A DNA stretch of 64,000 bases, from assembly GCA_958510875.1 (NCBI GenBank), contig OY294070.1, positions 18,777,631-18,841,630 of the forward strand. The letters are read 5' to 3'. Below are positions 30,455 to 42,969 of the stretch, one piece after another (within the stretch, counting starts at the first letter, position 1; every line of letters begins with the position of its first letter). The translations under genes were made by a program, and so were the position numbers. Source of the stretch: Endomychus coccineus. Its lineage: Eukaryota; Arthropoda; Insecta; Coleoptera; Endomychidae. Under the pieces are notes generated by a model, which searched no databases, had not been told where the DNA came from, and saw only the letters and a list, made by a program, of their open reading frames with translations.

Positions 30455-32768
30455 CAAAAATGCCTATTTGAACCACCTTGATGGGGAGAAAGATACTAAA
30501 CAGCTGTGGAGCGCTTTGGGTAACCTTAAGATTAAATATACTTGTACAGCCGACATACCGATTAGCTTAAGTCATTCTGAGGAAATTAATAATTACTTTT
30601 GTTCTGTGTTTAACCCAACATGGTTAATAGCTTGAAAGGTAGAAAATATGATGCCCAATATTCCTTCAATTTTGTTTTCACGACGCCAGATGAAGTCAGA
30701 TCTGTTGTGCAAGCGATGGGTTCGGAAGTCTATGGTAGCGATGGGATCAATTCCAAGATGTTGAAACTATGTTTTCCTACAAGCGTGCGTGATTCACCCT
30801 CTACCCGCACGCAATTCAGTTTGGAAAGTGTCATTTTCCCACAGTTGTGCGGGAAGAAGTTTTCCCACACTAGTGCGGGAAATTTTTTCCCACACTAGTG
30901 CGGGAAAAACATTTATATGATATCCTCGTAAAATATAAGTGGTGGGTGACAAAATATGAAAGTTCAAGCTTTTTTGTTGCAATACTAAGTGAGTTTGTTC
31001 AAAATCATCCATCATTTTGCACTATTTATTGAAAAAATGAACAAATATTGATAAATAAAAATGTATTGTTATGAAAATCACCTTGCCCGAGTTACCTTCT
31101 TCTTCAGGAAATCAGCCATCTTCAAAAAATATGCTGGCTTCCGCTATAAATTTACATAATGCATCAAATTGTACATTTACAATAAATATTACGAATAATT
31201 AGTGGATAGAAAATGTTACTCTTGTTAGTTGTTTCCATTTGCATGAATAAATAATTGAAAAAATGAATTTGTTTCCTACGCTTGTAGAAAAAGTATTGTT
31301 CCTAACTCATGCGGAAAGTGTCTTTCCCGCACTCGACTGCTTACCCGAACTCCGCTCCGCGTCGTTCGCGTTAACGGCAGTCGCGTGCGGGAAAGCATCA
31401 CTTTCCGCACTTGTTAGGAAAATTACTATTTCCCACTATTTGCTAACATTTGACACACATAATTAATTGCTGCCTGGTGATGGAATTCTTCCCGAGATTA
31501 TGGAAACTTTCAATTTGGAAGCCCTTGCCTAAAGTCACTGATCCTGAGTCATATTCCGATTTAAGACCAATTAGTATTAAACCACTGTGTGGTAAAGTCC
31601 TGGAAAAGATTCTATACAGATAGATCTATACACATATATTACTGGAGTAGAAATTTTTTCGGATCTGCAATCTGGATTTAGAAGGGGCCACAGTACGGTA
31701 ACAGTCTTGGCTAATATTGTGGATGATATCATGAGAAGTATAGACCAAGGACATGCATCTGCATTGGTATTATGAGATTTTTCAAAAGCCTTTGATACGC
31801 TGGACCACTCCCTTCTAGTAGCCAAGGTTTTATGGTTTCAGCGGAACAGTTCGTAATTTTTTTATGTCTTATCTTGGTGAGAGGACACAGGTTGTTGAAT
31901 GCAGAGGTGGAAGGTCTTCGGTCCGTTATATTACTTCTGAGGTTCCGCAGGGTTCTGTGCTTGGTCCCCTATTGTTTCTGATCTATACGACCGATATGTT
32001 TGAGAGTATTCGGTAGTCTAAGATATAGATGTTTGCTGATGACACTCAGATTCGGTTTGTCTTTTTACCTATGGACGTTATACGTGCTGCTGCTGCTGCT
32101 TTGAATCGTGACTTGGCTTCTATTTCTGTTTATGCGGTGAAGATAATCTTAACTGGAAGACAGGGAGACATTTGGGCGTTATTTTTGACACTAACTTGAG
32201 ATTTAGAAAGCATGTCTCAAATGTTGTGAGAAAAGCCTTTCTTGCACTTAAATTGATGTACTCTAACTACCATATCATTAACTTCAAAATGCGAAAAAAA
32301 CTTCGCGAGTGTTTAGTAATTCCACTACTACATTATTGCAGTGTGGTATATTTTCCCTGTTTGGACAAACTATGCAGGTATCGTTTGCAGAAGGTTGTAA
32401 ATACATGTGCTCGATTTCTATTTGGTTTTGCAAAGCTTAACCACATCTCACATAAGATAAAGGAGCTCAGATGGCTTAGCGTTGACCAGTTATACAGTTA
32501 CAACTTCTCAATGTTTGTTTGTAAATTGTTGTCTACCTCGTCACCACTTTACTTGAGACAGAAGCTTACTTTTAGACAGGATGTGCATGATCTTCATTTG
32601 AGACATGTAAATACATTGTCCTTGCCTAGATTTCGTTCTTCCATGTTTCGTAGATCTTGTTCGTACTATGCGCCGGTAATATTTTATAAGTACTGTTTAC
32701 AGCATGAGAACTTGTCAGTGAAGATCTTTCGTTTGAGGCTAAGAGACAGAATATTTTCGGAGAGCTGA
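30455..32768 (+). pseudogene. LINE reverse transcriptase, interrupted
   Basis: Recognisable blocks: YGSDGINSKMLKLCFP (before the insertion); LTHIINCCL, FPRLWKLSIWKPLPKV and LRPISIKPLCGKVLEKI (after it); SGFRRGHST; DFSKAFDTLDHSLL; GSVLGPLLFLIYT; and the catalytic FADDTQI at about 32032. An open 198-codon stretch (32172-32768) covers the C-terminal region (LGVIFDTNLRFRKHV to the stop). At least six stops or frameshifts occur between 31600 and 32160. The endonuclease domain is missing. Confidence 0.88.
30780..31446. mobile_element. Insertion with inverted TTCCCGCAC-type motifs inside the LINE
   Basis: The LINE frame stops making sense after CFPT and resumes exactly at HLTHIINCC, which defines the inserted ~667 bp. 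The insert has several inverted copies of (T)TTCCC(G/A)CACT near both ends, including CCCACACTAGTGCGGG twice. It has a CG-rich patch at 31330-31400 and resembling ends (TTTTCCTACAAGCG at the left, complement of TTTTCCTAACAAGTG at the right). No protein is encoded. It looks non-autonomous; the class is undetermined. Confidence 0.6.
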
Positions 32769-32969
32769 GAGTTTGTTCTCATTGCTCATCGACAGACTGG
32801 ATCGTCATTTTTTTTCTTGTTTGTATCAGTTTAATTTGGGCTTAGATTTAGAGTTTGTATGTATAATTTTGCTCGTCTGGAGGGTCAAGTTGAGTAGCTT
32901 ATGCTAGATCTTCGCCTCCCATTAGAGTATTTGTATTCTTAATAAAGTTATATTATTATTATTATCAGC

Positions 32970-33570
32970 GTATAATGCATTCAGGCAACTCAAAGACCGT
33001 GGAAGATCTGAAGTACTTAAAAGGACGGGACCAAGCACGGATCCCAGTGAGACACCCGAGACAACATTGTGCAACTTGGACAAGGTACTACCGGCTCGAA
33101 CTAAGAATGATCTGTTGGATAAAAAAGAATTTATCCATCGATTACATCTATGGGCAGGTTACTGTGTTCAAGCAACAGTAAGAAAGGAAGAAGCTAATCA
33201 TCATCATCTTTCTATAACTTTAGCACAAGTGCAAACAGGAATCAAACTTATTGGTCTATATATTTCGGCATCGAGTTTGTCACTTTCTTTAAATAAAGAA
33301 GTTACAGCATTATGTACAGAGCAGAAGAAACACTAATATATCTGTTAACCAAATGCGAATTACCCTGCTAGGCAGGATCAAACTTTTTGTGACATACACA
33401 CCATCGAGAAAACATTGTCACTGGAGGCGGGAACAATCATAGCTTTCCTAAGAGGGCTAAAAAGAACTCACCGGTATTCTGTAAATCAGTACTGTAAGGG
33501 GGATACAATAGTTTTTTAAATACGCAGTATACATGATACCCCTGACTAATCTAATCTAATCTAACCCAAG
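32970..33570 (+). mobile_element. 3' fragment of another LINE
   Basis: The right part carries a degraded terminal knuckle (EETLIYLLTKCELP at about 33325) and ends in a (CTAAT)n run at 33545-33567, a typical non-LTR 3' tail. Upstream, a longer readable stretch from about 32976 (NAFRQLKDRGRSEV) to 33330 is not recognised and may belong to the same element. Confidence 0.5.
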
Positions 33571-34184
33571 AGTTAGTTATTTTAGTGAGAACAAATATTC
33601 ATAATCGAATAAAAAGTACTATACTACGCCACTGGTTGGTAATTATTAAGCCAGCTACTTCATTTTTCATTGAGTCAACTTTAGAACGAAACAGGATCAA
33701 AAAAACAATGAAATATCGTTTTATGGATGCCGCCTATTGTCAGGGGCTGGCATCCTGTTCTTCTATAATAGAGGTCTCTTACATATAATACAAAATTACA
33801 ACGACGCTGTTCAGGATACACAACAATAGTTTACAAATTATTGAAAACTTTATCACAAATTGTCGGAACAGCATGATGCTCGAAAATCTGTTGATATGTT
33901 CATGCCTCTCGATTTCAACTAAAGTAAATAAATTATTATTTGAAGTCGTCTGACATCTTTCAATTTATTATTACTATTTTGTTAATACTATTATTCACAT
34001 ATTTACACTCAACTCTGTATGCTGCAACAGAATGTTAAATGCGTATAAATTATCTACTTATATTAAAACAGCCAGTGTGTACTTCTGATGTTTGGTTTTC
34101 TACGAGGATATTCCAAAACACTGGATGATAAAGAATCTACTATAAATAACCACTCCTGTTCTTAGACTGACTCTCATCGCTTAG
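33571..34184. other. Intergenic DNA without recognised features
   Basis: No supported feature seen. Confidence 0.35.
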
Positions 34185-34186
34185 TA

Positions 34187-34647
34187 GTCCAGACAACGAA
34201 CCGGAATTTTCTATCTGGAGAGACTTTTTTTCGGAAAAATTACAGCTGAATCGTGATCAGCGACCCAAAAAACTTACTAGATGTAATTTTTGCAACAAAA
34301 TTATACTTTATTAACCACAAACGTCTCAGGAAAATCTCAAATTTCCCGAATTTTCCATCTGGAGCGAGTTTTTTTGGAAAAATAACAGCGGAACATGATC
34401 AGCGTCCCAAAAAACATACTAGGGGTCATTTTCGGCTCTTAATTCATTAATTTTGAACTGTTTCTATAAGAATGCTCCTCTGAGGGGTTGAAACCCCGTT
34501 TTGAGGGGGTAGAAAGGTCGACCCCCGCGGTCTTCATAGTCATGAATGATCGATGGGGTATTAGGAACAAAATGCAAAAAAGATTTTGAAATTCTAGCTT
34601 ACTATTTTTTTCTTATTATGGCCTCTTTCCCGGCTTATTGCCTGGAC
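34187..34647. mobile_element. 461-bp MITE-like element with internal tandem repeat
   Basis: Ends GTCCAGACAACGAACCGG and (complement) GTCCAGGCAATAAGCCGG form an imperfect TIR of about 20 bp, flanked by TA. The interior has two tandem copies of a segment of about 150 bp (GAATTTTC(T/C)ATCTGGAG... to CCCAAAAAAC(T/A)TACTAG). No coding sequence is present. Confidence 0.7.
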
Positions 34648-34699
34648 TATAGGTCGTGAGAATGTTTTGGAGATTGGCTAAAAATCGACTAGGCGACTT

Positions 34700-35015
34700 G
34701 AATCCTCTAAAAAAAAGGATTATGTGTGTGTATTCGTTGAACAAAGCTGGGACAATACCACGTAATGGATCTTTTTTAATGTTAACAGCGAGGAAAGGAA
34801 GCTGCTTAATTTAAATGAATCTAATTGGCTATTAAGCGATATTAACCCATCTAAAACCAAATCCTAACTTGTAATCGCGAAAACATCATCCACATATCTA
34901 TGCCAACTTTTGGAAACTGATTTAGTTTTCGTTTTGAGGTTTCAAGTTCGGTTGGAAAAATATTGATCAAAACAGGAAAGAGTGGATTACCCAATGCATA
35001 TTCGATTCTTTGCTT
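34700..35015 (-). pseudogene. Penelope reverse transcriptase fragment
   Basis: On the minus strand, ALGNPLFPVLINIFPTELE (about 34990) is followed, after a frameshift, by SKSWHRYVDDVFAITS with the intact catalytic YVDD. A degraded LPFLAVNIKKDPL block, the FLD region that follows YVDD in Penelope enzymes, comes next. It is closest to the remnant at 42 kb and distinct from the 15/50-kb family. Confidence 0.75.
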
Positions 35016-36077
35016 ATAGAGGATTTAAGTAAAAAAATTGAATAAGAATTTAAGCCTTACAATTTATTAAAATTCACTTTCAAATTTACAATTTAAAATC
35101 ATTTTTTGAATATAAGACTATTTGATAAAGAGATTCTTATCTATGAATAAATTACAATTTATTGACTATTTTCAGCCACTTTATCAAATAAGTAGTATTT
35201 TCTACAAATCATAAATATATTGGAACTCTATAATTTATATATGGTTTGTAAGCTTGTAATATTAGGAACTTCTTTAAGATTAAAAATTCGGATAATTTTT
35301 ATATTTGAAAATTTCCTGTGATTCTGTTAAATTTAATGTTAAACTTTTTAATACAGTAATGTAAGATTTTGGTTTCATTTTTATTCAGGAAATTATGATT
35401 ATTTTCGATATCAATGATTAGTCTAATTGTTGTTGGTGTTCCTTCACATTCAAATTCTAACAATAACGCTTAAGCAGTTTATAATTTATTATTCATTGCA
35501 CTAACAAGACGTATTAATAGAATTTAACAGTTGTTAAGTCGTACAAATTGTTGACATCCAAAGTAAATGCTGTATCATGGTATGTTAAAAACGGGACCAC
35601 ACGCACACTGACAATTTAAAGTGTTTAAACAAGTTTCAACAATTGCCAACAGTGTTTTTACAACGAAACTTTCCTAACAAATTGCCAATGAACCTATCAG
35701 TAGATATTCTGAAACTATAGCCTTATACCTTTCAAATTAACTGCTAATTGAGATTGCATGTTCAATATGACTCCCATAAGAGAAGTGAAGGATAATCAAG
35801 CTTTGAAGAATTTTTTTTATTATAGAGTCTACCGAACTGCAAATAATTAAACTAAAAATCTCAATTGAATTTGACAAAAAAATATAGAATTTGAAATTGA
35901 TGTTATAAATGATAAATTGAGATAAAGAAATCGACATCAAGAAATGATGGATTTGACCATAATTTTGGAAACCGGTTTTTGGGGCAAAACTCAATGTTTT
36001 CAAATGGAACCATATTGATACCGTGGTAACATTAATTAGTATCATGACTAAGGAATGTATTCATATGTCGTTTTAAA
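35016..36077. other. Very A+T-rich intergenic DNA
   Basis: A 102-codon minus-strand frame (35737-36045) is rich in Ile/Ser/Phe and appears to be a compositional artefact. Nothing else was seen. Confidence 0.35.
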
Positions 36078-37069
36078 CCGGGATATCGAAAATTATCTTG
36101 GTCAAGGGTGGTTGTGGAATCTAAAACGTGTGTCTTACTTTACGTTATCAAAACTTGTGTCAAATTAATTAATTTGAAGTTTCTAAAATTTTATACGAAT
36201 GTTATAACACTCAGAAGTCTCTAGCGCTTTAGACTCCGGGATTTTCACGTGGCCTATCGAAATTAGAAGGTTCGAATTGTATAGAAACACAATTGCATGA
36301 ACGCCAGACGTCCTATGTAATTAGCTACGAACGTAATCATTTTGACATATGCCTCGAGGAGCTCGCTACGCGTCAGTTAGAGTTTATACTTGTTACCTCG
36401 ATCTTGTTAATTCGGGGCCGTTTTATGCCCCGTGCGGCCGGCGCCAGTTGTAATAAAGTGTTTTCGGCTATAGGCGCTAGCTTTTAACCGCTTTTGGGTA
36501 TACTTTAGTATTAGTAGCTAGAAAATTCCCTTTGGTACGTCGCACGTTAGACGCGCGTAGCTGAGACCTGAGAGTACCTGTTTCCATTTTAACTAAATTT
36601 TCCTATTTAATCGACATTTTGGGGCCCGAGACTATGCTATTTAGTTGGCCCCGTTCATAAACTAACGACATGGAGCGAAAACCGCATGCGAAAAGTCCTC
36701 GTAAAAACGTTCTATGTTCCGAAGATTTGCACTTTTCTAACTCGCGAGCTACGCGCTCCTCACGTGAACGTCATTCGATTTATCGAAAATTAACCAATTT
36801 AAAACAGTTTTCCACCCCGTTTGTGGCTATTGCGACCTTGTAAAAGGTTCAAAGTTAACATTTCGTTCTACATTCCACAACTACCCTTGACCAAAATAAT
36901 TTTTAATTTGTAGTTCATTATTGTTTTACAACTGAAATAAATAGGTATGAAATTTGTAGGTTATTGATGATGTCAGTGTGACAGTGACGTAATTATTTCA
37001 AACGTAAAGTAAGACACACGTTTTAGATTCCACAACCACCCTTGACCAAGATAATTTTTGATATCCCGG
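36078..37069. mobile_element. 1-kb non-autonomous TIR element, copy 1
   Basis: Starts CCGGGATATCGAAAATTATC and ends with its complement. TIRs extend about 60 bp (TTGGTCAAGGGTGGTTGTGG inside). A second, direct copy of the right TIR core lies at about 36870-36910. The interior is GC-richer than its surroundings and codes nothing obvious. A close copy is at 47228-48228, and pieces form the tandem array at 61070-61868. TA follows the right end, but the left flank reads AA. Confidence 0.85.
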
Positions 37070-37281
37070 TATGTGCGATGAAAACAAACAAAATTACAGC
37101 TATAAGAAAATACGAAAATACAATTTTGTTATAATTAAATGTTAAGAAGACGAAATGCTGTATATAGGTATTTTGGTGTGAAATCAGCAATTTTAAATAT
37201 ATGATGGGTATGCGCAATTATCATGTAGGGATTTTCCAAGACATTTAAAAAAAAACAATCTTGTTGTGTTATGAAATCAAA

Positions 37282-39222
37282 CAGTGGTGGCTCGTGAGTT
37301 ATGAAAGAGGGTGGGCACAAGAAAAAAATTATCTATTTTTTGTACATCAAATTCATTCTACTATTTTTCATGCTGGAAAGAACGTCAAAATCCGGGATAG
37401 ACTGGACGAACTTCTTTTCTATTGATAGGACCGCCAATGCGTTCAGTCGGTCTTCTGACATTGTGCTTTTCAGAAAAGTTTTAATGCGTTTGAGGAAGGA
37501 AAAACATCGTTCACATTCTGCTGTCGACATGGGCGTTGTACAAATAATATCCAATTGCTTGTATGTTTCCGTCAAAACCTTTTTTAGGTTGTTGTCTGTT
37601 ATGAACAGTAAAAGTGGCAAAATACCACCTACGTCACACATGTCATCGCGTTCATAAATTAATGGAAGTTCACTTTTTAATTTTACACTGTCCAACAACA
37701 TAGGATAAGATTTCACAGTTTCATCAATATATTTTTGTGGCAATGCATGTCTATAAGTTTAAAACTTTTAAGAATCGAATAATTTTGCTGCACTTAAATG
37801 ATCCCTAAAATCAAATCGGTCGCTAATTTGGCTTAAAATAGTGTCACATACTTCCTTTGCAATAACAGCTCTGTTATCTCCAGCTCTTGTTTTTTGTTTT
37901 TTCCTAGCAGGTTCTTCTTTATTACGTTCTTCATTGTCATTGTCAGTAGAATTTCTAATTCGAATAATTTGCTGTTGGAATTGTTCAATTGCCTCTTGCA
38001 GTTGAGCGCTGTCAATCCCTCGCATTTGAGTCTGATTGAATAATATTTCAACATGTGGCATGATAAAATGAAATATTTTCAACCGGTAGAGACATTTCGG
38101 GCAATTCAAATGTTTCAATAAACCGTTTTGCTTCACTAATGCTAATAGTAACTGAATCCATCCCATCTTCGTCAATAATTTTATCTAAACATTCTTTGAA
38201 AGAATCCCGGTATTCAAATAATGTTTTCAAAGTTCGATTTTTGTAAATCCAGCGTTTTAATCTACGTTTGACTATTTCATCAAGAATTACCGTTCGTTTT
38301 GGCAATCGAGAAAAGAAGCTTGAAAATGACTGCAAATTTGCAAAGGAAATTTTTACTTTTTTATTGCACTGTGCCGTTCATTCAATAATTATATCAAATT
38401 GATGGGCCTAATGGTGAATATAATGTGTGCATATGGAAATGTTCTTTTGATAATGGCTTCGACTCCATTTGTCTTACCACCTATCATGGACGCCCCCTCG
38501 TAACTTTGAGCGATTAGTTTATTGTTATCAGACCCAGAAGGAGAACTTGAAATAGCTTGCAATTCATTCAGCAATGTTTTTGCTAATACATCAACATCAT
38601 GTTCACCCGGCTTAAAAAATACAAAAGCGTACAAAAATGTGTCCATTAAACATGTATCGAATAATAACAAACATTTTCTGATGATTAGAGGTGTCTGTAG
38701 TTTCATTGGCCTCCAAAGCAATGAAACTTTGCAGATTTAATTTTTTTAAATATTTCCTGTTTGTCAATTTGCAACATTGCATCTAGCAATTCGTTCAGAA
38801 AAGTTTTTGAGACGCCTTTAAATACTTGTGAACCAGAACCTTTCATCTGTATAGCAAGCACAGCGTCTAATTCAGCTGCAAAGTAGATTAAGCCCACATG
38901 AATACATGGATTTTCCGACGTCAATGTGTCATTGCTTCAGACTTCGAATTGAATTCACACACTGTAAGCTATGAAGATAAGACGTTTACTGGAGATACGA
39001 TGCTTTGTACCCCAAACCGACAGTATAAGCGCGTACGGCGAAGATAACCGTAGTCAGCCGAACCATACTTGAAATAGGTACACTTCAGAAAGTTCCCTGG
39101 AACATAGTTTTGAGCGTTATCAATGCATGTGCCTGACTGAATTCCTTTCTGTGTTCGTATTGGTGGATGGATGAGCACATTTGTGGTGGTGAACACGTGC
39201 CCTTTAGTACCAGCCGCCACTG
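37282..39222 (-). mobile_element. hAT element, copy 3
   Basis: TIRs CAGTGGTGGCTCGTGAG and (complement) CAGTGGCGGCTGG are flanked by an exact 8-bp duplication AAATCAAA at 37274-37281 and 39223-39230. At 1941 bp it is the longest hAT in the window and carries the most complete, though frameshifted, transposase. Confidence 0.92.
37333..38925 (-). pseudogene. hAT transposase, multiple frameshifts
   Basis: Blocks in order on the minus strand: FLNELLDAMLQIDKQEIFKK (about 38790); a broken catalytic region; LIAQSYEGASMIGGKTNGVE (about 38480), which matches the QSYDGA block of ZMYM1-like hATs; SFFSRLPKRTVILDEIVKRR; and finally the dimerisation domain TTPMSTAECERCFSFLKRIK (about 37500). At least four frame changes separate them. 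An N-terminal zinc finger was not found, and the sequence between 38925 and the TIR is not recognisably coding. Confidence 0.85.
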
Positions 39223-39230
39223 AAATCAAA

Positions 39231-39785
39231 CACAACTATAATGTTGTTTTCTCACAATAACCATCCATTAGTAGACCTGGCTAAATAGTGGCCAGTCCGC
39301 CGCTGTATATCTGAGCAATAGTCTTCTTGATTTAGGCAAATTGAATGATTCTCAAAAAAGAGCAATTAAAGTGTAGACCGTGGCGGGCGTTGGTAGTTGT
39401 TAGATGTGAGCAGAAATACGGGTGAGTTTGCATGGTAATTAATTCATAATGAATTTAGTTTCGGGTGTCTGGTATACATGCATAATGACTTCAAGTTGCT
39501 TTCGTCCATTGCTAACTGCATATATCATTTACATCCAGTTCTATTAATGCACATATGAGTTACGTTATAGGTCGACCGTTTAAAAAACTAACCATTAACT
39601 CCCTCATTCGTCTAATGAAGTGACTGAGATGAACTCTGGAACATTTTTTTCATTTCAGAACTAATCGCTCAATTGAATACTTTAAGTCAATACAGCATCT
39701 AGCCGATTATTATTATAATTGCTCTTGAACACTCTAATATATAAGATACAATCACCCTTATCCATTAAAAATACTGTTAAAGGAA
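39231..39785. other. Intergenic DNA without recognised features
   Basis: Nothing supported. Confidence 0.35.
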
Positions 39786-39789
39786 AAAA

Positions 39790-40195
39790 GACCTTTCAGC
39801 TACTAAATAGCCATCATCAGAGTAAACTAAATACTATTCGGAATTAATAGAGTATATAAGGGATTAACTTCAGCTGAAGATAAATCAGAATTCATTGAAT
39901 TGCTTTTTCGTTTATACATTTCCAACCCTTCTAAATTAACTAGATATTTGTTATTATGTCCTGGTGTTTCAACAGTGAACTTTTTCGAGGTGTGACCTGT
40001 ATTCAAAATAGTTCCGCTAGCACTGACTTCTCAAGATTAATTTTCTTTACTTGGGAAACATGTTTTTCATAGCGAGCTAGAATGTTCTATGTAGTTTGGC
40101 CCATATGTCATTTTGAACACGACCCGAAATTGATTTTATAAGTCCCGGATTTATCGAAGCTGTTACCTAGTCGGTTTTTTAGCTTGTTCTTGCAT
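39790..40195 (-). pseudogene. Penelope endonuclease tail (third family)
   Basis: On the minus strand TYKINFGSCSK and MGQTT are followed by ILARYEKHVSQVKKINLEKS, then NTGHTSKKFTVETPGHNN. These represent the endonuclease domain with stops replacing two codons. The coding part ends near 39840 and runs into a hammerhead-like motif. Confidence 0.75.
39794..39820 (-). ncRNA. Hammerhead-like core in a Penelope tail
   Basis: On the minus strand CTGATGA is followed by a stem GCTA/TAGC with a short loop and then GAAA, the order of a hammerhead core. Stems I and III and a clean NUH cleavage triplet are not convincing, so this is probably a degenerate or cryptic version of the motif at 16349. Confidence 0.35.
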
Positions 40196-40196
40196 C

Positions 40197-41515
40197 TTTT
40201 TTTTCGTGGAGGTGAAGATAACCCTTTATGGGGAGGTTGCGAGCCTTTGGGTCTCATGGTCTACTTGGAGAGTCAGCTTTCTAGGCATACTCACTAAAAA
40301 CTTCACCCACTTCGTAGGTTTGTCTGGCTATTGCCTCCGGTGACACTTAGGGCTGCTGGCCCATTGTATCCCGTCTTTGTTTTGTTTCTTTACGGTATCC
40401 ACTCGAGTGTTTTTGTATCTTGTACAAGTTGTTCAAGTCCTTTACTGGGTGGGAACTGAATAATTCTGGTTCGCCGTTTGGCATTTACACAGTATGTGCC
40501 ACTGTTTTTGTATCCTTATCACAAAGTCTCCATGTCAGGTCACCATTGTACAGTCTCATTTTGTATAGGTGCCCTTTTACTGGTGCATGGCCAGTCAAGA
40601 GCCCTGTTACGACTTTTATTTTTCCCTATTTAGTGCTAATAGGTTTGTCGTTCTTTTGTTACACGGGATTTTGATGCATTTCTTCCCATGTTCGTTTCCT
40701 GAGACTTTTCCCAGTATTCTTTGTGGTTTTCCATGATCAAGTTTTCTGCAGACCTTTGTGCTGCACATTTAGGTCCTCGGTGGTCTGTTCTGGATCTGGA
40801 GCGTACTCCGACCCTCTTCTTGCAAGTTCGTCGGCTTTTTCATTGCCTTTCGTTCCCTGATGTCCTGGCACCCAGATCAGCTTAACGCGTTTTCGGTCTG
40901 CCAGTATTTCAAGTTCTTCTTTGCATGTCCATATCGGACGGGATGTCCCTTTCTGACTTCTCATTCCCTCAAGTGTAGCCTTACTATTTCTCAATATGTG
41001 GATCTGCTCATCTTCCTTCACGCATTGAAAGATTGCATATACCTTTGATTGGACAGAGTTGTGTTTACCCAATGAATAACTGAAGCCAATCTTTGGGTTT
41101 CTTGAGTATACTCCTGTCTTAGATCCGTCTGTATACCAGATCTTTTCCTGTAGAATGTCGCCCAGGTTTGTATGTTCCCATTCAGTCCTTTCTGGTATAG
41201 ATACCCTGAATGGTTGGTGTGTATCACTTTGGAATGTGATCTGTTCTCATGCCTAACACGTCCCTGGTCACGATTTTTACGATGGTCATGTATCCTGGCC
41301 CAAAGTGAACATTCTCCAGTGTATTTTGTATTCTGAAGGCACCAAGCCTTGCCTCTCCTTGGATTACCAATTCCAGTAATGTCTCCATTGCTGCAGTGGG
41401 CGTTGATTTCATGGCCTCTGTGATCCCAAGACGTGCAAGTCTCTGGACCTTGATTAGTCTTTATTTGACATACCCTTTTATCTGTACAGTTTCTCCTCGA
41501 ATCTTCAGAGGTTCC
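40197..41515 (-). mobile_element. 5'-truncated LINE with RNase H, copy 2
   Basis: An inverted relative of the 19.6-21.6 kb element. It ends in a T run (poly-A on its own strand) at 40197-40205 and begins inside the reverse transcriptase C-terminus at about 41515. It lacks the 102-bp duplication of copy 1. Confidence 0.85.
40480..41513 (-). pseudogene. LINE RNase H and terminal knuckle, broken
   Basis: The RNase H is the best-preserved part: SVQSKVYAIFQCVKEDEQ, then VKLIWVPGHQGTKGNEKADE at about 40830-40890. Further upstream on this strand are MKSTPTAAMETLLELVIQGE (about 41400) and ILRKGLNGN-like remnants. Catalytic Asp residues in the first RNase H blocks are altered (DLRQEY for DGSKT). Several frame breaks occur. 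Confidence 0.8.
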
Positions 41516-41990
41516 AAGTCCTTACATCTATAAATGGGTTGTATTGTAAATTTAGAAAACAAAACAATTGAACTATTTGAAGGTAGTTGCTCTAATTTGG
41601 TTAACATTCAAATAAATCATATAAAAGAGCATCCAATAATTTCAATAATATCTGTAAATCATTAAAAAAAAGCTGTTAGTAGTTGAAAGTTGAAAGGAAG
41701 ATCCATTGTAATTATGTTCAAAGAGGATTATAACATTTCGGTAAATACCATGTTGAATGATAGTCTCTAAGAACAGATTTCCAGAAAACCCTTTACCTAA
41801 ATGCGTTAAATTAGTAAATCAATCATTAAAATGATGTACCGCTATAATCTCCGATAATTTAAAATGCAAACTTAGAGTTTCGAATCCAAATCTTCCTAAA
41901 ATGTATTTCTTTACCTGAAATTCAGAACACAGATAATTGCATTAGACCAATCATTTCAAACATTAATTGTTCCACGTATAAGATAGCAAA
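41516..41990. other. A+T-rich intergenic DNA
   Basis: No feature supported. Confidence 0.35.
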
Positions 41991-41999
41991 ATGATTAAC

Positions 42000-42193
42000 C
42001 TCCAAGCCGCATCAAGTTTGTCTGTAAAAAATACTTTGGAACTAATGGCAAAATTGAAAGATTTCAAACTTGAACTTGGTTATACTCGTACTCTCGTTTC
42101 ATTTGATGTTGCTTCACTATTTACAAATACCCCGATCGTTGAGTCGATAGACATTCTGAAGACATAGCTTTCAAATATTATTATCGCTGCATA

Positions 42194-42224
<31 letters not shown>

Positions 42225-42962
42225 TGTAAGCAAATAAGCGGATGTACATTGTGCAATGGGCAATCCATCTTTACTTTTCTGCCAATATTTTTCCAAGCGA
42301 ACTTGAACTCTCTTTAAAATCAAAATTAAATCTGTTTCCAAAGTATGGCATAGATATGTCGGTGATATTTTCACTATTATAAGCAAAGATTCTGATTTTG
42401 ATGACTTTTGAACGCTCAATAACCAATTTGATTCACTGAAATTGACAAATAGAAACAGTTAACCAGCTTCATTTCCTTGATATTAACCTTATCAAAGATC
42501 ATTTGGAATTCAACGTATACCGAAAACCCACACAAACAAATGGATATACTCCTACGGATTCAGTTACACCAATTAATTATAAAATACCTCGATTTAAATA
42601 ATAGCCTTGTTCATAGATTACTAAAGTTCCTTTGAACAAGCGAAATTATAACAAATATGTTGAGAAACTTCAGCAAATAACGTTGGATTATGGTTACGAT
42701 AAATCTTTGATCAATAACTTAATTTCTAAACAAAAAATGGAAATGTTTAATAAAATTTAGAACTTTCACTTATCGTCCTTCACTAATTGATAAATCCCAT
42801 AATTTGTTCTCTAAATTTGCAACACAGCCCTTTTATACACATATGAATAAACCGTTTAGGCAACATCTTTTTCATACATGTTTTCGACCTCGACCAATCC
42901 GAGATTTACAAAATCGATTGTGAGTCGTGTTCAAAATGTTATGTGACCCAAACTAGAAGGAA
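42000..42962 (+). pseudogene. Penelope reverse transcriptase remnant, cut by a LINE
   Basis: Readable blocks: TLVSFDVASLFTNTPIVESI (about 42100), WHRYVGDIFTIISKDSDFDD with the active site changed from YVDD to YVGD (about 42345), HFLDINLIKDHLEFNVYRKP (about 42480), and a start of the endonuclease IYKIDCESCSKCYVTQTRR (about 42900-42960). The sequence then switches abruptly to a LINE at about 42963. An (AAC)n microsatellite lies at 42195-42222. Confidence 0.8.
42195..42222 (+). repeat. (AAC)n microsatellite
   Basis: About nine uninterrupted copies of AAC/ACA within the Penelope remnant. Confidence 0.9.
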
Positions 42963-42969
42963 TATTCTC

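Larger units (their letters stand above)
30432..32967 (+). mobile_element. Jockey/CR1-type LINE, decayed, with an insertion
   Basis: A non-LTR element that enters upstream of the reverse transcriptase and ends in AATAAAGTTATATTATTATTATTAT. It is split by a foreign segment at about 30780-31446. The (TTA)n tail is a normal LINE 3' end. Confidence 0.85.

Noticed and set aside
35737..36045. 102-codon minus-strand frame
   Set aside because: Low-complexity, Ile/Ser/Phe-rich composition typical of A+T-rich chance frames; no homology recognised.
42195..42222. Coding poly-Asn/Gln tract
   Set aside because: Simple AAC microsatellite inside a dead Penelope remnant.
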